From contig JAUSAO010000087.1 of NCBI GenBank assembly GCA_030652475.1, positions 1-37,393 on the forward strand: a DNA stretch of 37,393 bases, written 5' to 3'. Positions within the stretch are counted from its first letter, which is position 1, and every line of letters begins with the position of its first letter. Shown here in pieces: positions 7,407 through 13,634 of the stretch. The notes beneath the pieces were generated by a model. It ran no database searches. It was not told the DNA's origin and saw only the letters and a program-made list of their open reading frames with translations. This DNA is from Gallionella sp. GTDB taxonomy: Bacteria; Pseudomonadota; Gammaproteobacteria; Burkholderiales; Gallionellaceae. Made by a program: the position numbers and the translations under genes.

Positions 7407-7684
7407 CAGTGGTAATCCTCCAAGTCCAAAATATATGCATCGCCATCCTTAAACTCAAACGTGATGCGCCAATTGGCCGACACTCTCACGCTCCACAGGT
7501 TGCGCTTGTCGCCCTTCAAGCGATGCAGGCGCAGGCCGGGCAAGTCCAATTCTTTCACCTGCTCCGCCGCGTCTATGGCATCAAGTATCAGGGTAATGCG
7601 TGGCGCGTAATCCACCTGCACACCGCTGGCCGCGCCCTTGATAAATAGCCGCTCAAGCCCTTTATGTTTGAAGCTCTTAATCAT
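7406..7684 (-). CDS. higB: HigB-type RelE-superfamily toxin
   Basis: A 92-residue toxin beginning MIKSFKHKGLERLFIKGAASGV, then LDAIDAAEQVKELDLPGLRLHRLKGDKRNLWSVRVSANWRITFEF and ending DLEDYH. These are the standard HigB (RelE/ParE fold) features: the GLRLHRLKGD.....W.V.V..NWRI.F.F core and terminal DYH. HigB toxins cut mRNA on the ribosome. No Shine-Dalgarno sequence precedes the ATG. A sigma-70-like promoter lies so close (minus-10 box at 7690-7695) that the transcript would begin at or next to the start codon, implying leaderless translation of the toxin. Gene is intact. Confidence 0.95.
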   Translation of the reverse strand: MIKSFKHKGLERLFIKGAASGVQVDYAPRITLILDAIDAAEQVKELDLPGLRLHRLKGDKRNLWSVRVSANWRITFEFKDGDAYILDLEDYH

Positions 7685-7689
7685 GAAAT

Positions 7690-7717
7690 ATTGTAATCCT
7701 ACAAGTTACATTGTCAA
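7690..7717 (-). promoter_or_regulatory. higBA promoter with built-in palindromic operator
   Basis: On the minus strand TTGACA (7712-7717) and TACAAT (7690-7695) are separated by 16 bp. The interval contains TGTAA...TTACA and the nested TTGTA-GGAT-TACAA palindrome, a likely HigA operator overlapping the promoter. The distance from the minus-10 box to the higB ATG is only 5 bases. Confidence 0.75.
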
Positions 7718-8009
7718 GCTGCAAAATCGCGCCCAATTTAAGGTGCGGCAGTGAATCCAATTTGCGCGGCATTTTTCAGCGCCCGTCCACGGTGTAATGC
7801 GGGTTGCAGGGTTGCATGGTTGCCGTTTGCCCGCCTTGCCCCTTGCCGCCGCCGTGCAAGCCGCGCCGCCATTGGCTTTGCATCCGCACGAAATTATGCA
7901 AAGGTTTTCAGTCGTGCGGCTAGACGGCATTGTACTGCGCCGGACAGCGTGTCCCGACTGTCCCGACTTGTCCCGACTGTTTTTAACGTGTCCCGGATGA
8001 AAAATAACA
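7718..8009. other. gene-free stretch between higB and the integrase remnant
   Basis: No supported gene. Open frames here lack ribosome-binding sites, and their products are Cys/Arg/Pro-rich without family features. It contains three close copies of TGTCCCGAC (7950-7958, 7959-7967, 7969-7977) and a fourth imperfect one at 7989-7997, which may be protein-binding iterons left from the element's lost replication or excision region. Confidence 0.5.
7950..7997. repeat. TGTCCCGAC short tandem repeats
   Basis: Three nonamer copies are nearly head-to-tail (one extra T between the second and third) and a fourth copy, TGTCCCGGA, follows 11 bp later. It starts 60 bp downstream of higB's promoter and ends 12 bp past the integrase remnant's stop. 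Could bind an initiator or excisionase that is no longer encoded here. Confidence 0.7.
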
Positions 8010-9270
8010 TCAGCGTGCGGAAGAATTGGCACGCAGCGGGATAACTTCCGCACCGGCTTCGGCATGGTCCAGGTAGTCTGCCCACTGTTGCATAATGCCT
8101 TTTCGTTCCTCAAAGTATGAAGTACGCACATAGGCTGCCGCCGTTTGATTTGCGACGGCGTGGGATAGCATCGCCTCCAGCACTTCTCACCTGTGCCCCA
8201 TGTCACCCAGCACAGTGCGGGCAAGGCTTCTTAGTCCGTGCCCGGTCATTTTGCCGCCGTACCCAACGGCCTCGATTATTTTTAGAGCAGTGTTTTCGCT
8301 GATAACCTGCCCCGTGGTGTTGCGGTTCGGAAAGACGAATTCGCCTTCACCCGTTATCGGTTGCAGGCGGCGCAAGATCGCCACCGCTTGAACCGACAAG
8401 GGGACGGCATGATCGCGGCGTTTGTCGCTTTTACCCTTGCGTCCGGTTTGCTCTGCCGGAACGATCCACGCGCCTGCATCCAGGTCAAAGTCTGCCCACT
8501 TGGAATAGCGCACCTCGCTGGTGCGGGTCGCTGCCAGCATCATTAGACGAAGGGCAGATATGGAAATCGGGGAAACTTTCCCCCCTTTCTTCGTAGGCGC
8601 TCAGGGCGCTCAGGGCGCGCAGAAAGTCGGGGATTCCTGTTGGTGCGATGCAGGCGAAGTGTTCCACCTTCGGACGGTCAGCTAGTGCCATGCGAATTTC
8701 GGCAGCGGGGTTGTGCTTGGCAAGCCCCAAGGCAATCGCATACTTGAAAACTGCGCCCATTGATTGCCCCAGTCGGTCGCGGGTCTCGAATGTTTTGGCC
8801 TGTTCCATGCCACGCAAAATGCCGATAATATCCACCGGTTCAATCTTGCCTATCTCAATCACCCCAATCATAGGGAAGGCATACGCATCCATGTTGCCTA
8901 GCCACTGCTTTGCGTGCCCCGCTGTCCACATAGGGGCTTTCATCTTGTGATATTCCCTCGCAAGCGTTTCGAAGCTGTTGGCAGTTGCGGCATGAATCGC
9001 TCGCTTGGTTTCCTTCTTTACCGCGCCTGGGTCGATATCGTTCGCCAGCAGCTTGCGTGCATCCTCTCGGCGGGCGCGGGCATCGGCTAGGCTCACGTCT
9101 GGATAAACCCCAAGCGCCAGTGTTTTTTGCTTGCCTGTAAAGCGGTAGGCCATGCGCCAATACTTGCCGCTGTTCGGTTGTATTAACAGAAACAGCCCAC
9201 CGCCATCTGATAGCTTTTGCGGTTTGTCGGTTGCCTTTTTCTTTTTTACCTCCAGCTCAGTTAGTGCCAT
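8010..9270 (-). pseudogene. P4-type tyrosine integrase, broken by frameshift and stop codon
   Basis: The remnant spans a whole integrase of about 419 codons. The N-terminus MALTELEVKKKKATDKPQKLSDGGGLFLLI and GKQKTLALGVYPDVSLADAR is the DUF4102 arm-binding domain of P4-like integrases. A six-base C run at 8580-8585 (plus strand) shifts the frame; with one base fewer the text reads on as YEERGKVSPISISALRLMML, restoring the catalytic domain with its first Arg (TRTSEVRYSKW) and HGLRSL box. An in-frame TGA at 8187-8189 (after GDMGHR, where Trp is usual) then cuts off EVLEAMLSHA...YVRTSYFEERK, which contains the last His and the Tyr nucleophile. The real stop is at 8010. It adjoins the tRNA-Ser it once targeted. 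The frameshift could be a sequencing error; the nonsense codon is harder to explain that way. Confidence 0.9.
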
Positions 9271-9281
9271 GATCGCCCCTT

Positions 9282-9350
9282 GTTGGTACTTCCATGTACC
9301 GACATAACATATACCAACGGATGTACCAACAAAAATTACTGGATGCCAAC
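9282..9350. repeat. TACCAAC motifs upstream of the integrase gene
   Basis: GTTGGTAC at 9282-9289, ATACCAAC at 9311-9318, GTACCAAC at 9323-9330 and TGCCAAC at 9344-9350 are copies (one inverted, one partial) of the same heptamer just upstream of the integrase start. The first copy also forms a small inverted repeat, GGTAC...GTACC. Placement between integrase and attachment site suggests arm-type integrase sites or an autoregulatory operator. Confidence 0.6.
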
Positions 9351-9376
9351 AAACGGCAATACACCGCTATGGACAC

Positions 9377-9410
9377 AAAAAAGCCCGCAAACCTAGTGGT
9401 TGTGCGGGCT
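9377..9410 (-). terminator. Rho-independent terminator after tRNA-Ser
   Basis: On the minus strand the hairpin AGCCCGC ... GCGGGCT, with an inner AACC/GGTT pairing, is followed directly by TTTTTT. It lies 35 bp past the tRNA 3' end and before the integrase gene, so it should end the tRNA transcript and insulate the element. Because it lies inside the attachment sites, it came with the element. Confidence 0.85.
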
Positions 9411-9445
9411 GTCTGGATTGCATTGGACTGCGTTGGATTGTGTTC

Positions 9446-9535
9446 TGGCGGAAGCGGTGAGATTCGAACTCACGGAGGACTCTCATCCTCGCTAGTTTTC
9501 AAGACTAGTGCCTTAAACCGCTCGGCCACACTTCC
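9446..9535 (-). tRNA. tRNA-Ser (anticodon UGA)
   Basis: A complete 90-nt class II tRNA on the minus strand: acceptor GGAAGTG pairing with CGCTTCC, discriminator G and an encoded CCA. The D arm begins GGCCGAG. The anticodon stem CTAGT/ACTAG encloses the loop CTTGAAA (anticodon TGA). A long variable arm of the GAGGAT...TCCTC kind and the T arm with GTTCGAATC complete it. Its 3' part is the integration site of the adjacent element, and a partial copy survives at 5096-5151. Confidence 0.97.
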
Positions 9536-9614
9536 GTATTTTCCGATGCTGGCGGACGCCAAGCTTTCGAAGCCGCGCATTTTCCACTAAGCCGCGCGCC
9601 CTGTCCAGAAAATT

Positions 9615-10058
9615 TTAGCCGCGCACGCAGTCCGCCCAGTTATTGGGGGTTTCAAAAAGACGGATGCGCTCCAGGCGCAAGTGATTGCCGTAGCTGTCCT
9701 GGTAGGCGGGATTGAGGATATCAAAGGCAGCCTGAGCCAGATTTTCAGCGGTGGGAACGACATCCAAGATGACAGTCTTGTGGTCGGGGAGGGTCGCCAG
9801 GAAGTCGCATACCACCTGGTCGCCGCGATAGACCAGGAAGGCGTGATCCCACACATAGACCAGTTTTTCCTGCGCGATGCGTTTGACATCGGAAAAATCC
9901 ATCACCATACCCTGCTCGGACTGGCCTTCGGTGTTGATAATGTCGCCGGACAGGGTAATTTCCAGCGCGTAGCGATGGCCATGCAGGTGTTTGCACTGGC
10001 TGTTGTGGTTGGGAATGCGATGTCCGGCATCGAATTCCAGTCGGCGGGTGATGAACAT
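9615..10058 (-). CDS. queD: 6-carboxy-5,6,7,8-tetrahydropterin synthase (QueD)
   Basis: A 147-residue enzyme of queuosine precursor synthesis, converting dihydroneopterin triphosphate to 6-carboxytetrahydropterin. The start FITRRLEFDAGHRIPNHNSQCKHLHGHRY contains the catalytic Cys22 and zinc ligands His13, His26 and His28. MVMDFSDVK, VWDHAFLV and the PTAENLA segment with the conserved Glu are also present. The ATG at 10058 fits the family N-terminus; a TTG start 15 bases upstream is possible, and neither has a clear ribosome-binding site. A TATAAT box at 10088-10093 on this strand gives a short leader. The gene lies on the chromosomal side of the tRNA-Ser and stands alone. Confidence 0.95.
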   Translation of the reverse strand: MFITRRLEFDAGHRIPNHNSQCKHLHGHRYALEITLSGDIINTEGQSEQGMVMDFSDVKRIAQEKLVYVWDHAFLVYRGDQVVCDFLATLPDHKTVILDVVPTAENLAQAAFDILNPAYQDSYGNHLRLERIRLFETPNNWADCVRG

Positions 10059-10087
10059 GAGGGTTGTCGTCAATATGAGTGGCGCGG

Positions 10088-10093
10088 ATTATA
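10088..10093 (-). promoter_or_regulatory. likely queD minus-10 box
   Basis: A perfect TATAAT on the minus strand, 29 bases upstream of the queD ATG. A matching minus-35 hexamer at the right distance is not obvious, so this is a weak prediction. Confidence 0.4.
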
Positions 10094-10306
10094 GCATTGA
10101 GCCCCCACCTGAAATGGCAAGCAAAAGCCACCTAGTTGAATTGAGGGACACAGGCTTTGTGCCGAAGGCTGGCCTTTAACAAAAACGCCCGATTTTTTGG
10201 TGCAAAAATGCTGTTCACTCCCCGTTTTTTGCATTTCATCGCAACGGGCTACCCCTTCGTGTTTCTTTTCTTTACAGTGCCTTCTGTCATCAACACAGGA
10301 GGAAAT

Positions 10307-10717
10307 ATGAAGCACATCGCGGTCCTGGCAACTTTACTGCTGCCATTTGCCAGTCAGGCGGGAGAATTGAAATTGGTATTTCACGGCGAGGGTTTGGCCG
10401 GGCAGACGCTGATGGTTGTGCTGTTCAATTCGCCTGAAAATTTCTTGTCGGATAAAACGGTGCTTGCGCTCAAAGCGGAGGCGATCGGCGATGCAATCAC
10501 ATTTATCATCCCAGATATGAAGCCCGGTAAATATGCCATCTCCGCTTTTGCCGACAAAAATAATAACGGCAAGCTGGATACGAATCTCATCGGCAAACCG
10601 AAAGAGTTGTACGGTTTTTCCAACGATGCGCGTCCTCTTGTCGGGACACCGAATTTTGCCGAAGCGTCGTTCGATGTGGGCGATGACACGATTACCCAAT
10701 CTATTTTTATGCGGTGA
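10307..10717 (+). CDS. DUF2141 secreted protein
   Basis: A 136-residue protein with a signal peptide (MKHIAVLATLLLPFASQA, cleavage before GELKL) and a single beta-rich DUF2141 domain: LVFHGEGLAGQTLMVVLFNS, PDMKPGKYAISAFADKNNNGKLDTN, and YGFSNDAR. DKNNNGKLDTN is the family's calcium-loop-like segment, and GFSNDAR is characteristic. Expected in the periplasm or at the outer membrane; biochemical role unknown. The start at 10307 has a strong AGGAGG site; longer in-frame starts from 10157 would bury the signal peptide. Only 7 bp separate it from the ABC ATPase gene, so it heads the envelope operon. Confidence 0.9.
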   Translation: MKHIAVLATLLLPFASQAGELKLVFHGEGLAGQTLMVVLFNSPENFLSDKTVLALKAEAIGDAITFIIPDMKPGKYAISAFADKNNNGKLDTNLIGKPKELYGFSNDARPLVGTPNFAEASFDVGDDTITQSIFMR

Positions 10718-10724
10718 GGACACC

Positions 10725-11426
10725 ATGAGCGATATGCAATCTCCCCTTCTCAAACTGCGCAACATCAAACGCCGCTTCATGCTGGGCGAGACGACGATTG
10801 ATGCGCTGAACAGCATTTCGCTGGACATCCACGCGGGCGAATTCCTCGCTGTGTGGGGGCCGTCCGGTAGCGGCAAATCCACGCTGATGAACATCATCGG
10901 CTTGATCGACTCGCCGACCGCAGGCACGGTGTGCTTCGACGGGCAGGACACGCATCTGCTGGCCGACGATGCGCTCACCGATTTTCGCGGGCAGAAGATC
11001 GGCTTCGTGTTCCAGAACTTCAACCTTGTCCCCGTGCTGTCCGCGCTGGAGAACGTGATGCTGCCGTTGCAGATTCAGGGTGTGGCGGAACATGCGGCGC
11101 GCGAACGCGCGGCGGTAACGCTGGTGGATGTGGGGCTGGCGCGTTTCAAGAATTCCTTGCCGGATAAGTTATCCGGCGGGCAGCGCCAGCGTGTCGCCAT
11201 CGCACGGGCGCTGGTGGTGAATCCCAAGCTGGTCATCGCCGACGAGCCGACGGCGAATCTGGATTCCGAAAACAGCCGCATGGTGGTTGAGCTGATGCGC
11301 GAAATGAACCGTGCGCGCCGTGTGACTTTCGTGTTCACCACGCACGATCCGCGCCTGCTGGATCATGTGGACAGAAAGATTTTGTTGAGAGATGGCTGCA
11401 TTGAAAGCGATGAGGTGACAGCATGA
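10725..11426 (+). CDS. ABC transporter ATP-binding protein (LolD/MacB type)
   Basis: A 233-residue ATPase of the LolD/MacB/FtsE group. Motifs in order: Walker A GPSGSGKST, Q-loop VFQNFNLVPVLSALENV, signature LSGGQRQRVAIARAL, Walker B LVIADEPTANLDS, and switch His in TTHD. The phrase QNFNLVPVLSALENVMLPL is typical of ATPases that pair with single-polypeptide FtsX-like permeases. Its final codons GAGGTGACAGCATGA contain an ATGA that must once have overlapped the permease start; a 126-bp palindromic repeat now separates the two genes. It energises the export or sorting step with the downstream permease. Confidence 0.95.
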   Translation: MSDMQSPLLKLRNIKRRFMLGETTIDALNSISLDIHAGEFLAVWGPSGSGKSTLMNIIGLIDSPTAGTVCFDGQDTHLLADDALTDFRGQKIGFVFQNFNLVPVLSALENVMLPLQIQGVAEHAARERAAVTLVDVGLARFKNSLPDKLSGGQRQRVAIARALVVNPKLVIADEPTANLDSENSRMVVELMREMNRARRVTFVFTTHDPRLLDHVDRKILLRDGCIESDEVTA

Positions 11427-11585
11427 ATATTCAAACCCGTCATTCCGGCGCAGGCCGGAGTCCAGCAGAAAGAGAATTCCGCGCAGCGGACAAAGCCGGA
11501 ATGTCGTCCCGTTTCGTGGGGAATCATTTAATTGACTGGATTTCGGCCTGCGCCGGAATGACGGCAAACGAGGTGACAGCATGAA
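11412..11585. repeat. 16-bp direct repeat flanking an inserted palindromic element
   Basis: GAGGTGACAGCATGAA occurs at 11412-11427 (end of the ATPase gene) and again at 11570-11585 (start of the permease gene). The copies are identical and flank the repeat element at 11438-11563. The duplicated sequence includes the stop codon of the first gene and the start codon of the second, so both genes stay intact. Confidence 0.9.
11438..11563. repeat. 126-bp palindromic repeat element, copy 1
   Basis: Starts with the hairpin CGTCATTCCGGCGCAGGCCGGA and ends with its inverted match, CGGCCTGCGCCGGAATGACG. Between them are CCGCGCAGCGGACAAA and a second inner hairpin. It begins 11 bp after the ATPase stop codon and lies inside the operon. 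Other full copies are at 15914-16039, 24447-24565 and 32792-32919. Confidence 0.9.
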
Positions 11586-12843
11586 GAATACATTCAAATT
11601 TGCCCTGCGCGGACTGCTGCGTAATCGCCGCCGCTCCATGGTGACACTGCTCGCCATCGCCTTTGGCTTTTCGGCCATTACGCTGTTCGCCGGATACACG
11701 CACAACGTGTATGACGGACTCGCGCGCCAATCCATACACGGCGAATTGCTGGGGCATCTCACGCTGACGAAAAACGGAATGCGCAAGGGGGGCAAGCTCG
11801 ATCCTGCGCGTTACATGCTCACCGCCAACGAAGTGGCGGCCATCACCCGAGAGCTGCAAAATGAGGCGCATGTGGAGTTGATTTCGCCGCGATTAGCGTT
11901 GAGCGGCCTGGTCAGCAACGGACGCGCCAGCACCATTTTCATGGCCGAAGGCATAGAGCCGGATGCCGTGGTGAAACTGCGGCAAGGCGCGCTGACCGAT
12001 CAGGAAAAACAGAGCGGCATGTTCGAGAACATGAAGATGCGACTCGATGCCGGGCATCCCGAGGTAGCGAGCTTGAGCGAAGGTCTGGTCGAGATGTTGC
12101 ATCTCAAGGTTGCAGGACAAGCGGCGGTGCTGGTGAACACCCTCACAGGACAAGCCAACGCGCAGGACATCACGCTGGGTCATAGTTTTAACACCGGCAA
12201 CGCGGGCAGTAACGACAAATTCGCTTTTTTCTCGCTGGCTTTGGCGCGTTCGCTGCTGGATGCGGAAGGCCGCGCGGATCGGCTGATTATTTTGCTGGAT
12301 GATGTCAATCTGACCGAAGCCATGCGGGGCAAGCTGCAAGCTAAATTGAACAAAGCCGGATTCGATGTCGATATCCAAACCTGGCAAGAACTGTCCGATT
12401 TTTATAATCAGGTGCATGGCATGTTCGATATGATCTTCGGCTTTATTTTCTCCATCGTGCTCACCGTGGTCATCATGAGCGTGGCGAATTCGATGGGTAT
12501 GACCGTGATCGAGCGTACCCGCGAAATCGGCACACTGCGCGCTATTGGTTTGAAGCGCGGCGGTGTCGTGAAGTTGTTCACCATGGAGTCGATGCTGCTC
12601 ACCCTGATCGGTTGCATAACCGGTTTGCTCATCACGTTGTGTGTGCGCTGGGGCATCAACGTGGCGAATATCTCCTACACGCCGCCCAACAGTGCGGGCG
12701 CTGTGCCGCTCATGGTCGATATGGATACCGGACGCACCCTCTTTACTTTCATATTGATGGGTATAGTCGGCACGCTGGCGGCCTATTTGCCCGCGAGGCG
12801 GGCGGCAAAGAAGGACATCATCGATGCACTGGGGCATGTGTAA
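11581..12843 (+). CDS. FtsX/MacB-type ABC transporter permease
   Basis: A 420-residue permease with the FtsX/LolE/MacB layout. The cytoplasmic start MKNTFKFALRGLLRNRRRSMVT leads into helix 1 (about 20-40), then a large periplasmic domain (about 42-275), then three C-terminal helices (about 280-305, 335-360, 380-402). The conserved cytoplasmic loop MTVIERTREIGTLRAIGLKRGGV, the ATPase contact of this family, is clear, as is the closing PARRAAKKDIIDALGHV. It works as a dimer with the upstream ATPase and moves or extracts a substrate at the inner membrane instead of passing it through a channel (family knowledge). Translation restarts at a duplicated GAGGTGACAGC leader. Followed by a LolA-like gene, which points to envelope lipid or lipoprotein traffic. 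Confidence 0.95.
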   Translation: MKNTFKFALRGLLRNRRRSMVTLLAIAFGFSAITLFAGYTHNVYDGLARQSIHGELLGHLTLTKNGMRKGGKLDPARYMLTANEVAAITRELQNEAHVELISPRLALSGLVSNGRASTIFMAEGIEPDAVVKLRQGALTDQEKQSGMFENMKMRLDAGHPEVASLSEGLVEMLHLKVAGQAAVLVNTLTGQANAQDITLGHSFNTGNAGSNDKFAFFSLALARSLLDAEGRADRLIILLDDVNLTEAMRGKLQAKLNKAGFDVDIQTWQELSDFYNQVHGMFDMIFGFIFSIVLTVVIMSVANSMGMTVIERTREIGTLRAIGLKRGGVVKLFTMESMLLTLIGCITGLLITLCVRWGINVANISYTPPNSAGAVPLMVDMDTGRTLFTFILMGIVGTLAAYLPARRAAKKDIIDALGHV

Positions 12844-12844
12844 A

Positions 12845-12876
12845 GTAGGGTGGGCATGTTTTCTGTGCCCACGTGG
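12845..12876. repeat. short GTGGGCA palindromic repeat after permease stop
   Basis: Starts GTAGGGTGGGCA one base past the permease stop; GTGGGCA (12850-12856) pairs with TGCCCAC (12866-12872). It is a short form of the element at 22736-22801 behind alaA. Confidence 0.75.
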
Positions 12877-12899
12877 TTAAATCTACCAATGGGGAAAAC

Positions 12900-13634
12900 A
12901 TGAACACGCTATTGAAACTATTAGTTTTGACGTTATGGAGCACGGCCAGTCTGGCCGCGCCCGATGCGCAAAGCATTCTGATCAGCTCCGACCAGGCGCG
13001 CGGAGGAGGTCTGCCGGGCATCGTGTGGGAGATTACATTGCAGTCGCGCGACGGCGAGAAAGTGGACGAGCCGCAACGCATTCTGGTGACTGCGGCGGAC
13101 GAATCCAGCGTGGCGGAAACCCAGGAACCGCTGCGATTTAAAGGCTCGAAAATATTGCAGGTGGAGCGCAATATGTGGCTCACCAAGCCGGGTCTGTCCA
13201 AACCCATTCCCATTTCGCCGCGCCAGCGCATGAGCGGGCAGGCGTCCAACGGCGACATCGCCGCCACCAATTACGCGAAAGACTACGAAGCGAGCCACCT
13301 GAGCGCGACGGAAAAACTGGACGGTGAAACCTGCTACGTGCTCGACCTGAGTGCCAAACACAAACGCGCAACCTACGACAAGATTCACTACTGGGTTGCG
13401 ATCGAGCGCATGGTAGGGGTCAAGGCCGAGTTCTATTCGGTCAGCGGCAAGCTGCTCAAGACCGCGCGCTTTGAATATAACAACCGCATTGAGTATCAAG
13501 GCCGTCGCGCGCCGTTCGTGAGCCGTATGACTATCCGCGACGCGCTGATCGATGCGGAGACGGTGATGGACTTTGGTACGGTGAAAGTGAAAAATGTTTC
13601 AGCATCGGAGTTCGATTTGGGGCAGTTACAATGA
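12900..13634 (+). CDS. LolA-like periplasmic lipoprotein-sorting family protein
   Basis: A 244-residue protein with a signal peptide (MNTLLKLLVLTLWSTASLA, then APDAQSIL). The body fits the outer-membrane lipoprotein-sorting (LolA-like) family: repeated beta strands, the CYVLDLSAKHKRATYDKIHYWVAIERMVGVKAEFYSVSGKLLKTARFEY segment (a lipid carrier-fold landmark: Y-D-K-I-x-Y-W, then K-x-E-F-Y-S-x-S-G-K-L-L-K), and IRDAL...TVMDFGTVKVKN near the end. A GGGGA ribosome-binding site precedes the ATG at 12900. It is longer than LolA itself (about 180 mature residues) and so is a paralogue. Its stop overlaps the start of the barrel gene (ATGA). With the ATPase and permease it forms a LolCDE-LolA-like chain; substrate unknown. 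Confidence 0.85.
   Translation: MNTLLKLLVLTLWSTASLAAPDAQSILISSDQARGGGLPGIVWEITLQSRDGEKVDEPQRILVTAADESSVAETQEPLRFKGSKILQVERNMWLTKPGLSKPIPISPRQRMSGQASNGDIAATNYAKDYEASHLSATEKLDGETCYVLDLSAKHKRATYDKIHYWVAIERMVGVKAEFYSVSGKLLKTARFEYNNRIEYQGRRAPFVSRMTIRDALIDAETVMDFGTVKVKNVSASEFDLGQLQ

Larger units (their letters stand above)
5096..9446. mobile_element. degenerate tRNA-Ser-integrated element (about 4.35 kb)
   Basis: The region lies between an intact tRNA-Ser(UGA) gene and a partial direct copy of its 3' end. A P4-type integrase remnant is adjacent to the intact tRNA, the standard arrangement for an island inserted into a tRNA 3' end. Remaining cargo is a 46-codon gene, a ChpSB-like toxin-antitoxin pair, a 148-residue unknown protein, and a HigBA-like pair, all on the minus strand. 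No replication, conjugation or phage structural genes are seen, and the integrase carries two lesions. It reads as a decayed, immobile remnant kept or stabilised by toxin-antitoxin loci. Confidence 0.8.

Noticed and set aside
7706..8224. 172-codon minus-strand frame between higB and the integrase
   Set aside because: Overlaps the integrase C-terminus in another frame; Cys/Arg-rich product, no family features and no ribosome-binding site.
8187..8543. Separate short integrase gene starting MMLAATRTSEV
   Set aside because: It is the frameshifted continuation of the upstream integrase frame, not an independent gene; treated as one pseudogene.
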